64,000 bases of DNA from Azolla caroliniana (taxonomy: Eukaryota; Polypodiophyta). Made by a program: the position numbers and the translations under genes. Of this stretch, positions 9,333 through 18,240 are shown piece after piece. Numbering within the stretch: position 1 is the first letter of the stretch; each line of letters opens with the position of its first letter. The notes under the pieces were generated by a model. That model was not told the DNA's origin. It ran no database searches and was given only the letters and a program-made list of their open reading frames with translations. The DNA is taken from NCBI GenBank assembly GCA_043228905.1, contig JBHGNT010000002.1:26722001-26786000 (forward strand). The letters are read 5' to 3'.

Positions 9333-11205
9333 CCGTGCAGGTAATAGCTCCTCCCGGCTCATCTTGTTGTTCCAGTCCACCGTTGTCGAGGTATTCCTCG
9401 CGGATGCGTGGAATGAGGCGGGGTCTCGGGGGTCTTGTACCGAAGAGCAGGAGACAAAGGAGAAGGGAAGGGACCCACTACGTGTGGGCGTAGATTCACA
9501 GGGACACGGCCCTTCGACACAAAGACGCAAGTGGGACACCGACGCAGAGAGACACGAATGTATGTATATATATATTAACAAGGGCAAACAACAAGAAGCG
9601 CGAAGTCGGTTACAACCGAACAGGCCGTCGAACAGATGTCGATGCCTGTTCGTAAACGCTCAGAAAGAAAGGAGTAGGTTGGAGGTGCTGCCGAAAGCAC
9701 TCAGGCATTCCTCAGAGCAGCGCGAGCCTCCCGAAAACCTGCACAGGAAGAAGCTACAGAGTATGGAAGAGAGAGAAGCCTTCGGCCGACAACCCGACAA
9801 CACTTCGTCCTCTCTAACCGCGATCCCCTTCCTCTTCCCCGCCTCCCTCCTTTTATAGGCAAGAAAGGAGTCGTTTCCTATTAACTTCCTACCTACCGAA
9901 TCTACCTACCTAGGATCTTCTATGTACCTAATTCTCTCTTATGTACAACATAAGACGTACGTGCATGAAGAGCCGGTTCATACGCTCCGGTGCACCGATT
10001 CCGCTTGTGGACGGTTTTCTTCACGACACCGTGGCCCATGAGGAGATTGTCTGATCTGTTGGCATGATCGGCTTCTGGCTATACATTAGCTCTGCCGGCA
10101 TGAACCCGGTTACTGAACTATGCGTAGTTTGGTCCACCCACAACGCATAGGGTAAGAGCCGCGGCCAGTTCCCGACATGGCCTCCACACGCCCGTACCAA
10201 TGCTTTGACGATGGGTCCGTGTCCGCGCTCCACCTTCACGTTAGCCTTTGGATTGTACGTCGTGGTGAGAGAGAGTTTAATTCCTAGCTGGTCAAACAAC
10301 TCTTCCACCTCTTGCGCGTCCAATTCCCCGCGGTTGGCCACGATCCTACCTACGCACCCGTACCGGCATACCACTTCTTCGATTAGAAATTGGCACACGG
10401 CCCCGGTCGTTTTGCTCTACAATGCTCGGCCTTCCACCTGGTTCGTCAGGTCCTCCCGAGCCAGCACCAGATACCGCATCTGCCCTACCCCCATCAGCAT
10501 CGTCACCAGATCCACCATCCACTTGAAGTGGATGGTCGGAGGGTAGGTCGGGTGGAGCTCGTCCCGATGTTGGACTATGGAGTGCACCTGACAGCTTTCG
10601 CAAGTCGTCACGAACCGATGCACGTCCCGGTATAGTCCCGGCCACTAGTACTTCCCCTTTAGCTTCTCGAATGTGGCCCACGTCCCGTGGTGTCCGGCCC
10701 AGGGACTCTCGTGGTACGCCGTCAACAATTCTTCTTGTTCCTCTTTCTTCACCATCACTCGGAGCGGGATGCCCTCTCTCTTCTTTGGGTGCTTCCATAT
10801 GCTTCCATCCCATAGAAAGAATTCGTACGCTTTCTTCTGAATCCGGTTGGCCTCTTCCTTCGTCCATGCCGCGTCCGGTGTCATTGCCTTCAGGAACCCG
10901 CCGATCTGGAGCCACTCCCCGTCATACTTGCTCTCGTCGAATTCGTTAAGCGCCGGACTGCTCCCCTTTCTTGTTGTTACGTTGGTTGACCCGAAGAAAT
11001 CCTCGTCGACTTCCTCGTTATCCGAAACCATGCCATCCTGGTCATTGAACTGCGCCCTTGAAAGCATATCGGTTATGGCATTATCTTTCCCGAAGATGTG
11101 TCGTATCTCCGGGTTCAGGGACTTGATGTATGCGATCCACTTGAGCATCACCAGGTCTAGGGTCGCACATCCGGAGATCATACCTAGAATCGGTAGGCAG
11201 TCCGT
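9333..11205 (-). pseudogene. Ty3/gypsy pol fragment: RNase H end, zinc finger, integrase (split and mutated)
   Basis: Read on the minus strand from 11205 downward: the RNase H tail (LKWIAYIKSLNPEIRHIFGK then DMLSRA), a linker, the integrase HHCC finger (HESPWAGHHGTW...CESCQVHS) and the integrase core (FKWMVDLVT at about 10530, VANRGELDAQEVEELFDQLG at about 10330, the ANVKVERGHGPIVKAL glutamate region at about 10210). In-frame TAG codons sit at 10645-10647 and 10417-10419. The position normally Asp in the second catalytic motif reads Asn (ANRGE). At 10028 the frame is broken by a solo LTR and resumes at 9384 as DWNNKMSREELLPAR, ending at 9333. The element is dead; its right side is cut by the LTR at 11206 and its left side by the LTR ending at 9332. 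Confidence 0.8.
9385..10028 (-). mobile_element. Solo LTR inserted in the pol fragment (family B-like ends)
   Basis: On the minus strand it begins TGTCGTGAAGAAAACCGTCC and ends CCTCGACA. The pol reading SSWATV stops at its edge and DWNNKMSREELL resumes directly after it, with a shared ACGG on both sides, so the insertion point and target duplication are visible (4 bp, or 5 if the border is shifted by one). A TATA-like CCTATAAAAGG lies at about 9850 on the minus strand. Its first bases resemble those of the LTRs at 8803 and 11206; the interior has diverged or belongs to a related family. Confidence 0.7.
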
Positions 11206-11707
11206 TGTCGTGAATATTTTCGTCCATAGGGGGAAACCAGGGTGGAATGGGCAAGTCAGTGGTGTACAACATGTGCACACGTATACTAGGGAATGGTGTA
11301 TAGAAATAAGATGGGAAATTTTATCCCACATTGTAAGGTCCCTCCCTTCTTGGGCTATAAAAGGAAGGGAGGGGTCACTTATGAAGGGGTTACCTATTTT
11401 ACGTATGAGAGGTATACCACTTAGTCTAGAGTTCTTACCACATTAGGGTTAGGGTTTCAGTTAGGGTTTTCTCATAGTTTGGTGCGGTCCATGCGGCCAC
11501 CATTGTTGTAATCATTCGTTCGTTTTAATATAACTTGTTGAGTTTCTTGCCTCCGCCGATCTCTCCTTCTATGTCATGGTCTTATTCTTTCCTCTTCTCC
11601 TCTTGAGCTAGGCCTCCATATTATGTCTTATTCTTTCTCCTCTACTCCCTAGTCCGAGACCCCCGTGGTCCCACCCCTTCTACACACACGCGCGTAACAA
11701 CGCGACA
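11206..11707 (+). mobile_element. LTR (family B), 5' copy
   Basis: Begins TGTCGTGAAT and ends CGCGACA. It shares nearly all of its sequence with 8803-9332, with a few short deletions, including the block around CACTTAGTCTAGAGTTCTTA and the promoter-like GGGCTATAAAAGG at about 11350. A primer-binding-site-like TTTGGTGAACCCGACG follows two bases later, so this copy is a 5' LTR of a plus-strand element. Confidence 0.8.
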
Positions 11708-11709
11708 TC

Positions 11710-11727
11710 TTTGGTGAACCCGACGTG
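11710..11727 (+). promoter_or_regulatory. Primer binding site of the plus-strand LTR element
   Basis: TTTGGTGAACCCGACGTG directly downstream of the LTR end at 11707. TGG at the start pairs with the CCA end of a tRNA. I do not assign which tRNA. Confidence 0.5.
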
Positions 11728-11744
11728 AAGGGTGGCAAGGGAGC

Positions 11745-12664
11745 ATGGAGATGGAAGAAGACTTCGACTTCAACGAGATGATGGCAAAGATTGTGATGGA
11801 AGCCGGACGGAAGATGGCGAAGCGAGATGCGGCTCAACAAGCCGTCAAAAGGGTGGTCAATCGAGTCGACTAGTTCAATGGGAATGAGGTCCTAAAATTT
11901 TTGGGAGCCTACAAGGCCGACATGGTGAAATGGGGCGTGGACGAGGCGATGCGGCTAGAGTATTTTCCTCGAGTGGCGGTCGTATCGGTGCACAAGGAGG
12001 TCAAGGAGCTACGAGAAGCTCATGAGTCGTGGGTGTCCTTTGAGGGAGCCCTATTGGAGGCGTACGGGTACACGGAACCGGAAGGAAGAGGTCGACATGA
12101 GTTCGATCGGTGGGTGGCGTCGGCGAGGCGTCATCGGAGCGCGATGGAGGCATTCCGAGAGTTCAAGCGCCGTTTCTCTCAACTCTCGGAACGAGATCGG
12201 AGATCGGTGGGGGCAGACAAAGTCCTCTTTTTTTTGAAGACGATACATCAAGAGGAGAGGACAGACATCTTATTCGAGCTTCAAGATGATTATGGAGCAC
12301 ATGGTCTCACCGAGGAGTGGTCCGAGGTGGAATGGGTGTGCCGGCAACATGATGTGAGGCGGTCGGCCACAACACGGCCCGCGAGCGGTGGAGAAGAGAG
12401 AGCGGCGAGTGAGTACGCACTACCGCCAGAAGAGAGCTCAACGCCAAAATGGTTTAGAGGAGCTCGACCTAGAAGCACTAATACGGGAGACATGCAAGCT
12501 TGTGAAGGGGAAAATCGAAGCCGAAGAAGGGCTTATTATGGATTCAGGCCGAAGGCGATCGGAGGATGCGGAGGAAGAAGCCTCCTTAAGCGTAGAAGAC
12601 GGGGGCCTATACGGAGGCCAGAAGAGCGTACGACGGCGACATGGGAGAGGGTGCGGAGCAAGAA
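11745..12664 (+). pseudogene. gag of a plus-strand LTR retrotransposon, with an in-frame stop, truncated
   Basis: An ATG at 11745, 38 bases past the LTR, opens a charged N terminus (MEMEEDFDFNEMM). The frame meets TAG at 11871-11873, then continues as FNGNEVLKFLGAYKADMVKW and a long helical region with WVSFEGALLEAYGYTEPE and FREFKRRFSQLSERDR, the layout of a retrotransposon capsid domain in plant gypsy elements. The C-terminal third is basic and low in complexity. At about 12664 the sequence switches to the opposite-strand copia gag, so the capsid's zinc knuckle and all of pol are missing. Confidence 0.6.
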
Positions 12665-13061
12665 AAAGCTCCTTGATCTTCAAGGTGTATGTCGTGATGG
12701 ACATCTCCCTTTGTTGAATGTTGTTAAACTCTTGGCGGAGTTGAAGTCTTCTTGCGGTTGTGTTCACCGCGAAAATCTTTCGTAGATTTTCCCATGCCTC
12801 CTTCGGCGTCTTGGCTTCGCAAATGTAGCCGAGCATGTGATCGTGAACACATGTCGCCAAGCAATACATCACGTGGCTTGCAGCTTGCTCCCATGTCGCG
12901 TATCCGGGAGCCGTTTCGATGGGTCGGTCTTCGTGCACTCCTTTGATGTAGCTCCAATAGCCTTGTCCGACAAGGTATTGGTGCATCTTGTACTCCCAAG
13001 ATGCGAAGTTGTTTCGATCCAACTTCTCGGTAGGGAGAGCGCTCCCCATTTGAGTATTCAT
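12665..13061 (-). pseudogene. Ty1/copia gag fragment (N-terminal part)
   Basis: An ATG at 13061 (minus strand) opens a typical plant copia gag: LDRNNFASWEYKMHQYLVGQ, then WEQAASHVMYCLATCVHDHM, AKTPKEAWENLRKIF, RRLQLRQEFNNIQQREMSIT, and TYTLKIKELF, where family similarity stops at about 12665. It normally forms the capsid. The rest of the element (protease, integrase, reverse transcriptase, 3' LTR) is absent, replaced by the opposite-strand gag at 11745-12664. Confidence 0.75.
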
Positions 13062-13071
13062 TATGTCGATT

Positions 13072-13097
13072 CTTCTTCTTCTTCTTCTTCTTCTTCT
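13072..13097. repeat. TTC/GAA microsatellite
   Basis: About eight TTC units in the leader between the copia primer site and gag start. Confidence 0.9.
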
Positions 13098-13208
13098 CTC
13101 TTCGAATGCGAGCTATGTAGCGAAGCTACGATGGAGATGAGTTGGTTCTTGGTCGTCGGCATAGGACACAGCGCACGCGGATGGGCTAGATCGAGCTACC
13201 AACCTCGC

Positions 13209-13218
13209 TCTGATACCA
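13209..13218 (-). promoter_or_regulatory. Copia primer binding site (initiator Met tRNA)
   Basis: On the minus strand TGGTATCAGAGCG directly follows the LTR end, the standard plant copia site pairing with the 3' end of initiator tRNA-Met. Confidence 0.8.
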
Positions 13219-13599
13219 TGTAAAGAATCAAGAGATGGATTCTGTGCAACGGAATAGATATGAATTGTGTGTGTGTGTGTGTGTATGAGAGAGACAAGGA
13301 GTAAGACACAGAGAATACGCAAGGTAAAGTATATTAACAAAGGAGAAAGACTCAACATTATACAAGGTGGGAGGAGGGTGCTTTATATAGTCACCCTCTC
13401 TCTTCATTAACTACAAGACTCATGGAGCATGGGGAATGTGAAAGCTCATAAGTTATGTGTCATAGAATATGATTCTATGACTTATACTAAATGCTAGAAT
13501 ACAAAGTGGTGACATAATGGTGACTCTTGACCGTTGGAGTGTCTATTCACTCTCAAGGTGAGTTCACACACTAGACCAAGTTGAGCTTGATTCTCAACA
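13219..13599 (-). mobile_element. Copia 5' LTR (family C)
   Basis: On the minus strand it begins TGTTGAGAATCAAGCTCAA and ends CTTTACA, followed by the Met primer site and copia gag. It has a CTATATAAAGC promoter-like motif near 13385 and a (TG)n run near 13268-13284. It interrupts the protease region of the Athila/Tat-like element at 13600. The solo LTR at 41659-42111 belongs to the same family. Confidence 0.85.
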
Positions 13600-15900
13600 G
13601 CACCCAATTCATCTCAGACGCATCGGAAGCTACAGATTGGTTTTCTCTCGCATTCTCTGCCCTAAGATTAGTGGATTTTTGGGGAAACGGTTGACCCCTA
13701 GCAAAGATCTGAACTGTCTTTGTGGGGTTACATGCTAGGAGGTTGTTCTCGAACTCAATGGTTTCTGACCAGTCGTCCACAAGAGGGCTGCCTTCTTGTT
13801 CGTGCACTTTTTGTGTGTATGCTTTGATGCAAAAGGTTTTGTTGTTTTTACGCATATAGATTGTATCGTTCCCAAAATCCATTACAAGGCGGCTTATGCG
13901 TAGGAATGACCTCCCTAGTAAACACTCGTAAGCCACATGATTGGATAATTTTGTGATGATGAAGGTGAGATTGAACTCGACCCCGTGGATAGTGAAGTAG
14001 TGTGCCGGGATCATGCCTTTTGGCCATTGGATGGACCCATCTGCCATTCGGATTTTGACGTCTGAAGGAAGCATTTTTGGGCTCCCCCACTTACACCAAC
14101 ATTCATAGTTGACTATACTTACCCTTGCTCAAGTGTCAATGATCACATCACACGTCGTGCCGTTGATGCAGACGGGGAGAGTGAAACTAGTATCGTCGCT
14201 CTCGAAGTGAGCTTCACATATATCTACTGGTGTTCCTTCAGGTTGTTTAGGGATTGTGGTAGTATGAGGGACATGGGTGTGTATCTTTTCTCCGTAACCT
14301 GCTGATAGGCCTCCGTTGAGGTGGCAAAGGACATCGTGCCATGGTTGGATGTCGAGTTTGAGCAGCTCTTCAAGTGTGAACTATATTTCCTTGGCGAGGA
14401 TAGGTCGTAGGTGGGGCTTGTCAATCACGAAGGTGCCGGTGTAGCTCTGTACTTCGCGTAATGTGAGACATAATTTTAAATTTAATATTTGATGGAGCAG
14501 GGTCATGTTGACTTCTTTGATTGGGGTAGGTTGGGAGATGGTGGTGTCTGTTGGTGTTACGACGAGGGAGGGTGTATCCATGTGTTGGGGTGGAGGATTT
14601 ACCCATTCTTCGAGTTGGTCGAAGTTTAGGCTCGGGAGACTAAGCGATCCTTTGAACTATTCGTGTCATATGAGTTTGATGTACTCTTCGACCTTTTGTT
14701 TTTCAGCCGCTGGGTTTCGGTATGCTGCTAGGTGTGTTGGTAGCCCTTGGTTAGGGTTGACGAGTGTTGTTTCTACATCTCCCTCCGATTCTTGCTCTTG
14801 CTTTGAGGTCTGCGTGGATACATTTTTTTTGGATTTTCGTCTCTTACGCATAGTCGTGGGGAGGCCTTGGTCGTGATACTTTAAATTATGAGCTACTCTT
14901 TGAGTTCGTGTGATGACGTTGGCGCCAACCGTTGATGGTACGATGGATAACATATTTGCACTAATCCGTTTCTTTTTTTCTGGGCAATCAGGTACTAAGT
15001 GTTCTTTACCACACCCTGTGCATGATGCTTCTCTTTGGAACCACTCGATAAGCTTGTGTGACTGTTGGGTGAGACTTTGTACCGGTGGTTGTGGGGGTGT
15101 TTCGAGTGGGTGGTGTCGTGGTCGTTGTGCCATCCGGTTGTAGTACTCATGTTTGGTTGGGCACTCGCTAATCATGTGTGGGCCTTGGCAATTGAACATT
15201 TCAATTCTGAGCTTCTTAGACCATTATTATTGCGATATCCCATCGACAGGCCCCTTTGTTCTCCTCTCAAGATGTACACTAGTATTTGGTCGCCTTCGAA
15301 GTCAACGAAGTGGGAAAGCACCTCTTCTTCAACATCATACTCCCAGTATGAGTCTTCATATTCGGGGACGCCCCACCCAACCTAAGTTTGGTTATCGATG
15401 CCGTATTCTAGTTCGGCAAGACGAGCGCCAATACGCGGTACTGGGGTTGTTGGGGAAGTATTTCTGGTAGTTGTGAGCAGCTAAGCAGTGGAGGTGAGTG
15501 TGGGTGCTCGACCATTGGTGTTTGGCTATACCTTCCGTTTGGGGCTTGCCAGCAGTTCTCTTGAGAATGCATCACGAAGGCTTTGCACCAATTACAGTAT
15601 TGCAGCTATTGTTGGTGGAGGAGAGGGCACTCATGCCCCATGTGATGGCCATGGCACACCGTACACCTTGCATTTTCTCTTTGGCGTATGCTTCGGGTCT
15701 TTCTATACGGGGTGGTCTCGGTGGCGTGGGTGGAGTGGGATCCGAGGACTTCTCACGGTTGTTCATAGGCGCTTGAGTGGGTATCCGTAACCCACTCATT
15801 GAATCTTCGAAAGTCATCATTACTGTGCAAGCTTTAGCGCGAATGACCGACACATCCTGGCAATCAGGAAATTTTGACAAACTCGATACATTGTATCGAG
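13600..15900 (-). pseudogene. gag and protease region of an Athila/Tat-like LTR element, broken
   Basis: On the minus strand, from 15900 downward: FPDCQDVSVIRAKACTVMM (about 15870), a Pro-rich segment, then two Cys clusters FNCQGPHMISECP (about 15190) and CTGCGKEHLVPDCP (about 15030), a lysine/serine-rich linker, and at about 14074-13750 a retropepsin-like tail with KIRMADGSIQWPKGMIP, HVAYECLLGRSFLR and DFGNDTIYM. Stops and frameshifts separate the pieces, so nothing is translatable end to end. The region is cut at 13600 by the copia LTR. Reverse transcriptase and integrase of this element are not in the window. Confidence 0.6.
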
Positions 15901-16276
15901 TTCATTTCGGGTTTTTTTTAAAAATTGCTTTTTTTCTATTTATTTTGGTTTTTTGTTTTTTTTTTAGCTTTAATAAACGATGAAAAAAATAGAGTTTTCA
16001 TCACAAGTCGATACAATGTATCGAATTCATGTTTAAATTTATTTTTTTCCATAAAAAAAATTGAAAAAAATATTAAAAAAATTTGAAAAATATACTTTAA
16101 ACATGAACTCGATACATTGTATCGAATTGTGATGAACAATCTGGTTTTTATATGAACTCAAGCTCAACTTATTTTTTTTAAATCCGGTAAAAAAAACTTT
16201 GAACATGAATTCAATACGTTGTATGGAATTATGATCAAAACTCTGTATTTTACATCAACTCGATACAACATATCGA
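15881..16276. repeat. Cluster of five palindromes built on TCGATACA/TGTATCGA
   Basis: Near-perfect palindromes occur at 15881-15901 (ACTCGATACATTGTATCGAGT, 21 bases shown as ACTCGATACA/TTGTATCGAGT arms), 16008-16024, 16109-16125, 16211-16227 (mutated) and 16260-16276. Each is followed or preceded by TTCATGTTTAAA-like flanks in alternating orientation, and most are about 100 bp apart. The surrounding DNA is very rich in A/T runs. The cluster lies upstream of gag in the Athila/Tat-like element. Confidence 0.85.
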
Positions 16277-16339
16277 GTTCATATTTAAAAAACTTCTTGT
16301 TTTTCAAATAAAAGAGGTTTTTTAAACATGAACTCAAAT

Positions 16340-17135
16340 TATACTAAAATCTATGTTTTTACAAGAGAAAAGGATACATATCGATCTTGCAAAGATGTAT
16401 GTTGCACAACAAGATACCTTATGGTGAACATGTGCTTCATTGATTAACAAAAAAACATTAATAATTGTATTGATGGTAATTGAACTTCGCAAATGCCATT
16501 TACTTCACAAATTTTGTAGGGGAATTCTCAAAAGGAAGAAGAGGATAAAAGTTTAGATACCTTGATAACTGTGTGATATGTTCAAATTGATATATTAATG
16601 TTCACATCTAAAGTTTGACAGTTTTGACACTTTATGAATATCATCTACATTTTAGGAGTTGTGGATTTATCAAAATTGTTTATGAATATGGTCTACATTT
16701 CTTGAGTTGTGAATTTTCGGATGTTAATGAGCACTAAATTTATAGATGATGACAGTAAAGATTGCAATGTTACCTCTTATACTTACAACATTTTCAAGTC
16801 TAACAAAAGATGTAATCTTAATCTCATCAAGATGGTGAAACCATTTATCTTAACTTGTGCCTTGAGTTAACCATTGTGATTTTCTTTAAGTTAACTACAT
16901 TTTATATATGCAAACCATCAAAATTTAAACATTTACTTAAAAACTATTCAATTTTAGAAATTATCATTTTGAAACTTGTTAAATCTCAAAAATTTAGCAA
17001 ATTTTACATGCTATTTAAAACATGTGATACTGGTGTATCAAGTTTTTGAAAATGGTCTAAAATTGCAAGATTATAAAAGGAATCTATAAATGGAATGCGT
17101 GATCCTTCCACTTGTGAACGCGAACGTGTTGTTTG
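16340..17135. other. AT-rich leader of the Athila/Tat-like element, no gene seen
   Basis: Between the palindrome cluster and the TTTCGTCGAA array. Strongly AT-rich, no recognisable motif; probably the long untranslated leader of the minus-strand LTR element, or sequence inserted in it. Confidence 0.35.
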
Positions 17136-17136
17136 G

Positions 17137-17302
17137 CAAACTTTGACCTTTCGTCGAAAGATGTGGGTTCATCGAACTTTGATCTTTCGTCGAAGGATGT
17201 GGGTTCGTCGAAAGATGATCTTTCGTCGAACTTTGTGGGTTTGGCAAACTTTGATCTTTCGTCGAAGGATGTTCTCTTGTCGAACTTGATCTTTCGACGA
17301 AC
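17137..17302. repeat. Short tandem array of TTTCGTCGAA units
   Basis: The word CTTTCGTCGAA or TTCGTCGAA recurs at about 17148, 17185, 17203, 17220, 17257 and (as TTTCGACGAA) 17292, separated by GGATGTGGG or CTTTGAT fillers with an irregular 17- or 35-bp rhythm. The core TTCGNCGAA is self-complementary. Confidence 0.8.
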
Positions 17303-17465
17303 TCTGAGCGGGAAATTTGAATGTTTTTGGCGCCAACGGCAATTTCGTGTCCCATAGGATGATCGAAATCAGCGAGAATCGCGGTGATCACTTTTGCCCT
17401 GCAACGGCTAAATCTCAACAATGTTGTGTTAACCGGACGAATAGCTTGCTAATGTCCGGGCGATT

Positions 17466-17480
17466 AAGGGGGGGGGGGGG
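17466..17480. repeat. Poly(G) run
   Basis: About 14 consecutive G between the repeat array and the primer site. Confidence 0.9.
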
Positions 17481-17635
17481 GAATTAAAACTAAACAAAAC
17501 TGAAAATTAACTTAATAAAAATGTGAAGTAGTGAAAATTTTAATTAACATGGTTTCCTTTCTATTTCTTCCCTCGTTAAGTGGGTTGCCTACGAGTGTTT
17601 GATCACTCGAACTCGGCTTCAAGCGTCAGTCGTAT

Positions 17636-17655
17636 CCCCGGCAACGGCACCAAAT
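17636..17655 (-). promoter_or_regulatory. Primer binding site of the Athila/Tat-like element
   Basis: On the minus strand TTTGGTGCCGTTGCCGGGGA, four bases after the LTR end. This sequence (usually TGGCGCCGTTGCCGGGGA) is the characteristic primer site of plant Athila/Calypso/Tat retrotransposons; one base differs here. Confidence 0.8.
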
Positions 17656-17658
17656 AGA

Positions 17659-18240
17659 TGTGTAGGATCTATGTATCGATGGAGTTAACTCCTCGATGTC
17701 ATTCGTAGAATTCGGACCGGCGTATACCCTTTTAATGGCGAATCGGGTGGAGATGGTTGTCGGACACCTCTGAGCCTCACACTCACTTAACGATTAGTAG
17801 ATGATTAAGCACAATATCTCTCTCACTCTCTCAAGCTCGCTCTCATAAACAATAGGGTAATGAACGTAGACAATAAGTGTAATGAATATGTTATTAACCC
17901 TCTTTATTAAGAGGTCTAGCACCAACAAGGAAGAGAGATTAGTATTCTCTAACTAAACACTTCACTAATCTCTCTTAAGCTTAAAGGTTACAAGAAGGAG
18001 GAGAGGAAGCTCTAGCTCTTAATCAATAGGGAGATCTTTACAAATGGAAGAACCCTTACAAAGCCACCACCATGTGGTTTATATAGCATTTACATTTAGG
18101 GTATGGACCTTTCACACTTGGATCTCCCTTAGCCCTCTTTCCTCTTGTCATTTCCTCTTCGTAGGTCCTTTAGCCATACTACGTCCTTGTTGATGCGCTC
18201 TTCTTCATTACCGGTCGTGGTGCGATCCAAGCGCTTAACA
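17659..18240 (-). mobile_element. 5' LTR of the Athila/Tat-like element
   Basis: On the minus strand it begins TGTTAAGCGC and ends CCTACACA, directly before the primer site. It contains a TATATAAACC promoter-like motif at about 18080. Its outer edge interrupts a LINE reverse-transcriptase frame exactly at 18240/18241, so it inserted into that LINE. The 3' LTR is not found. Confidence 0.75.
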
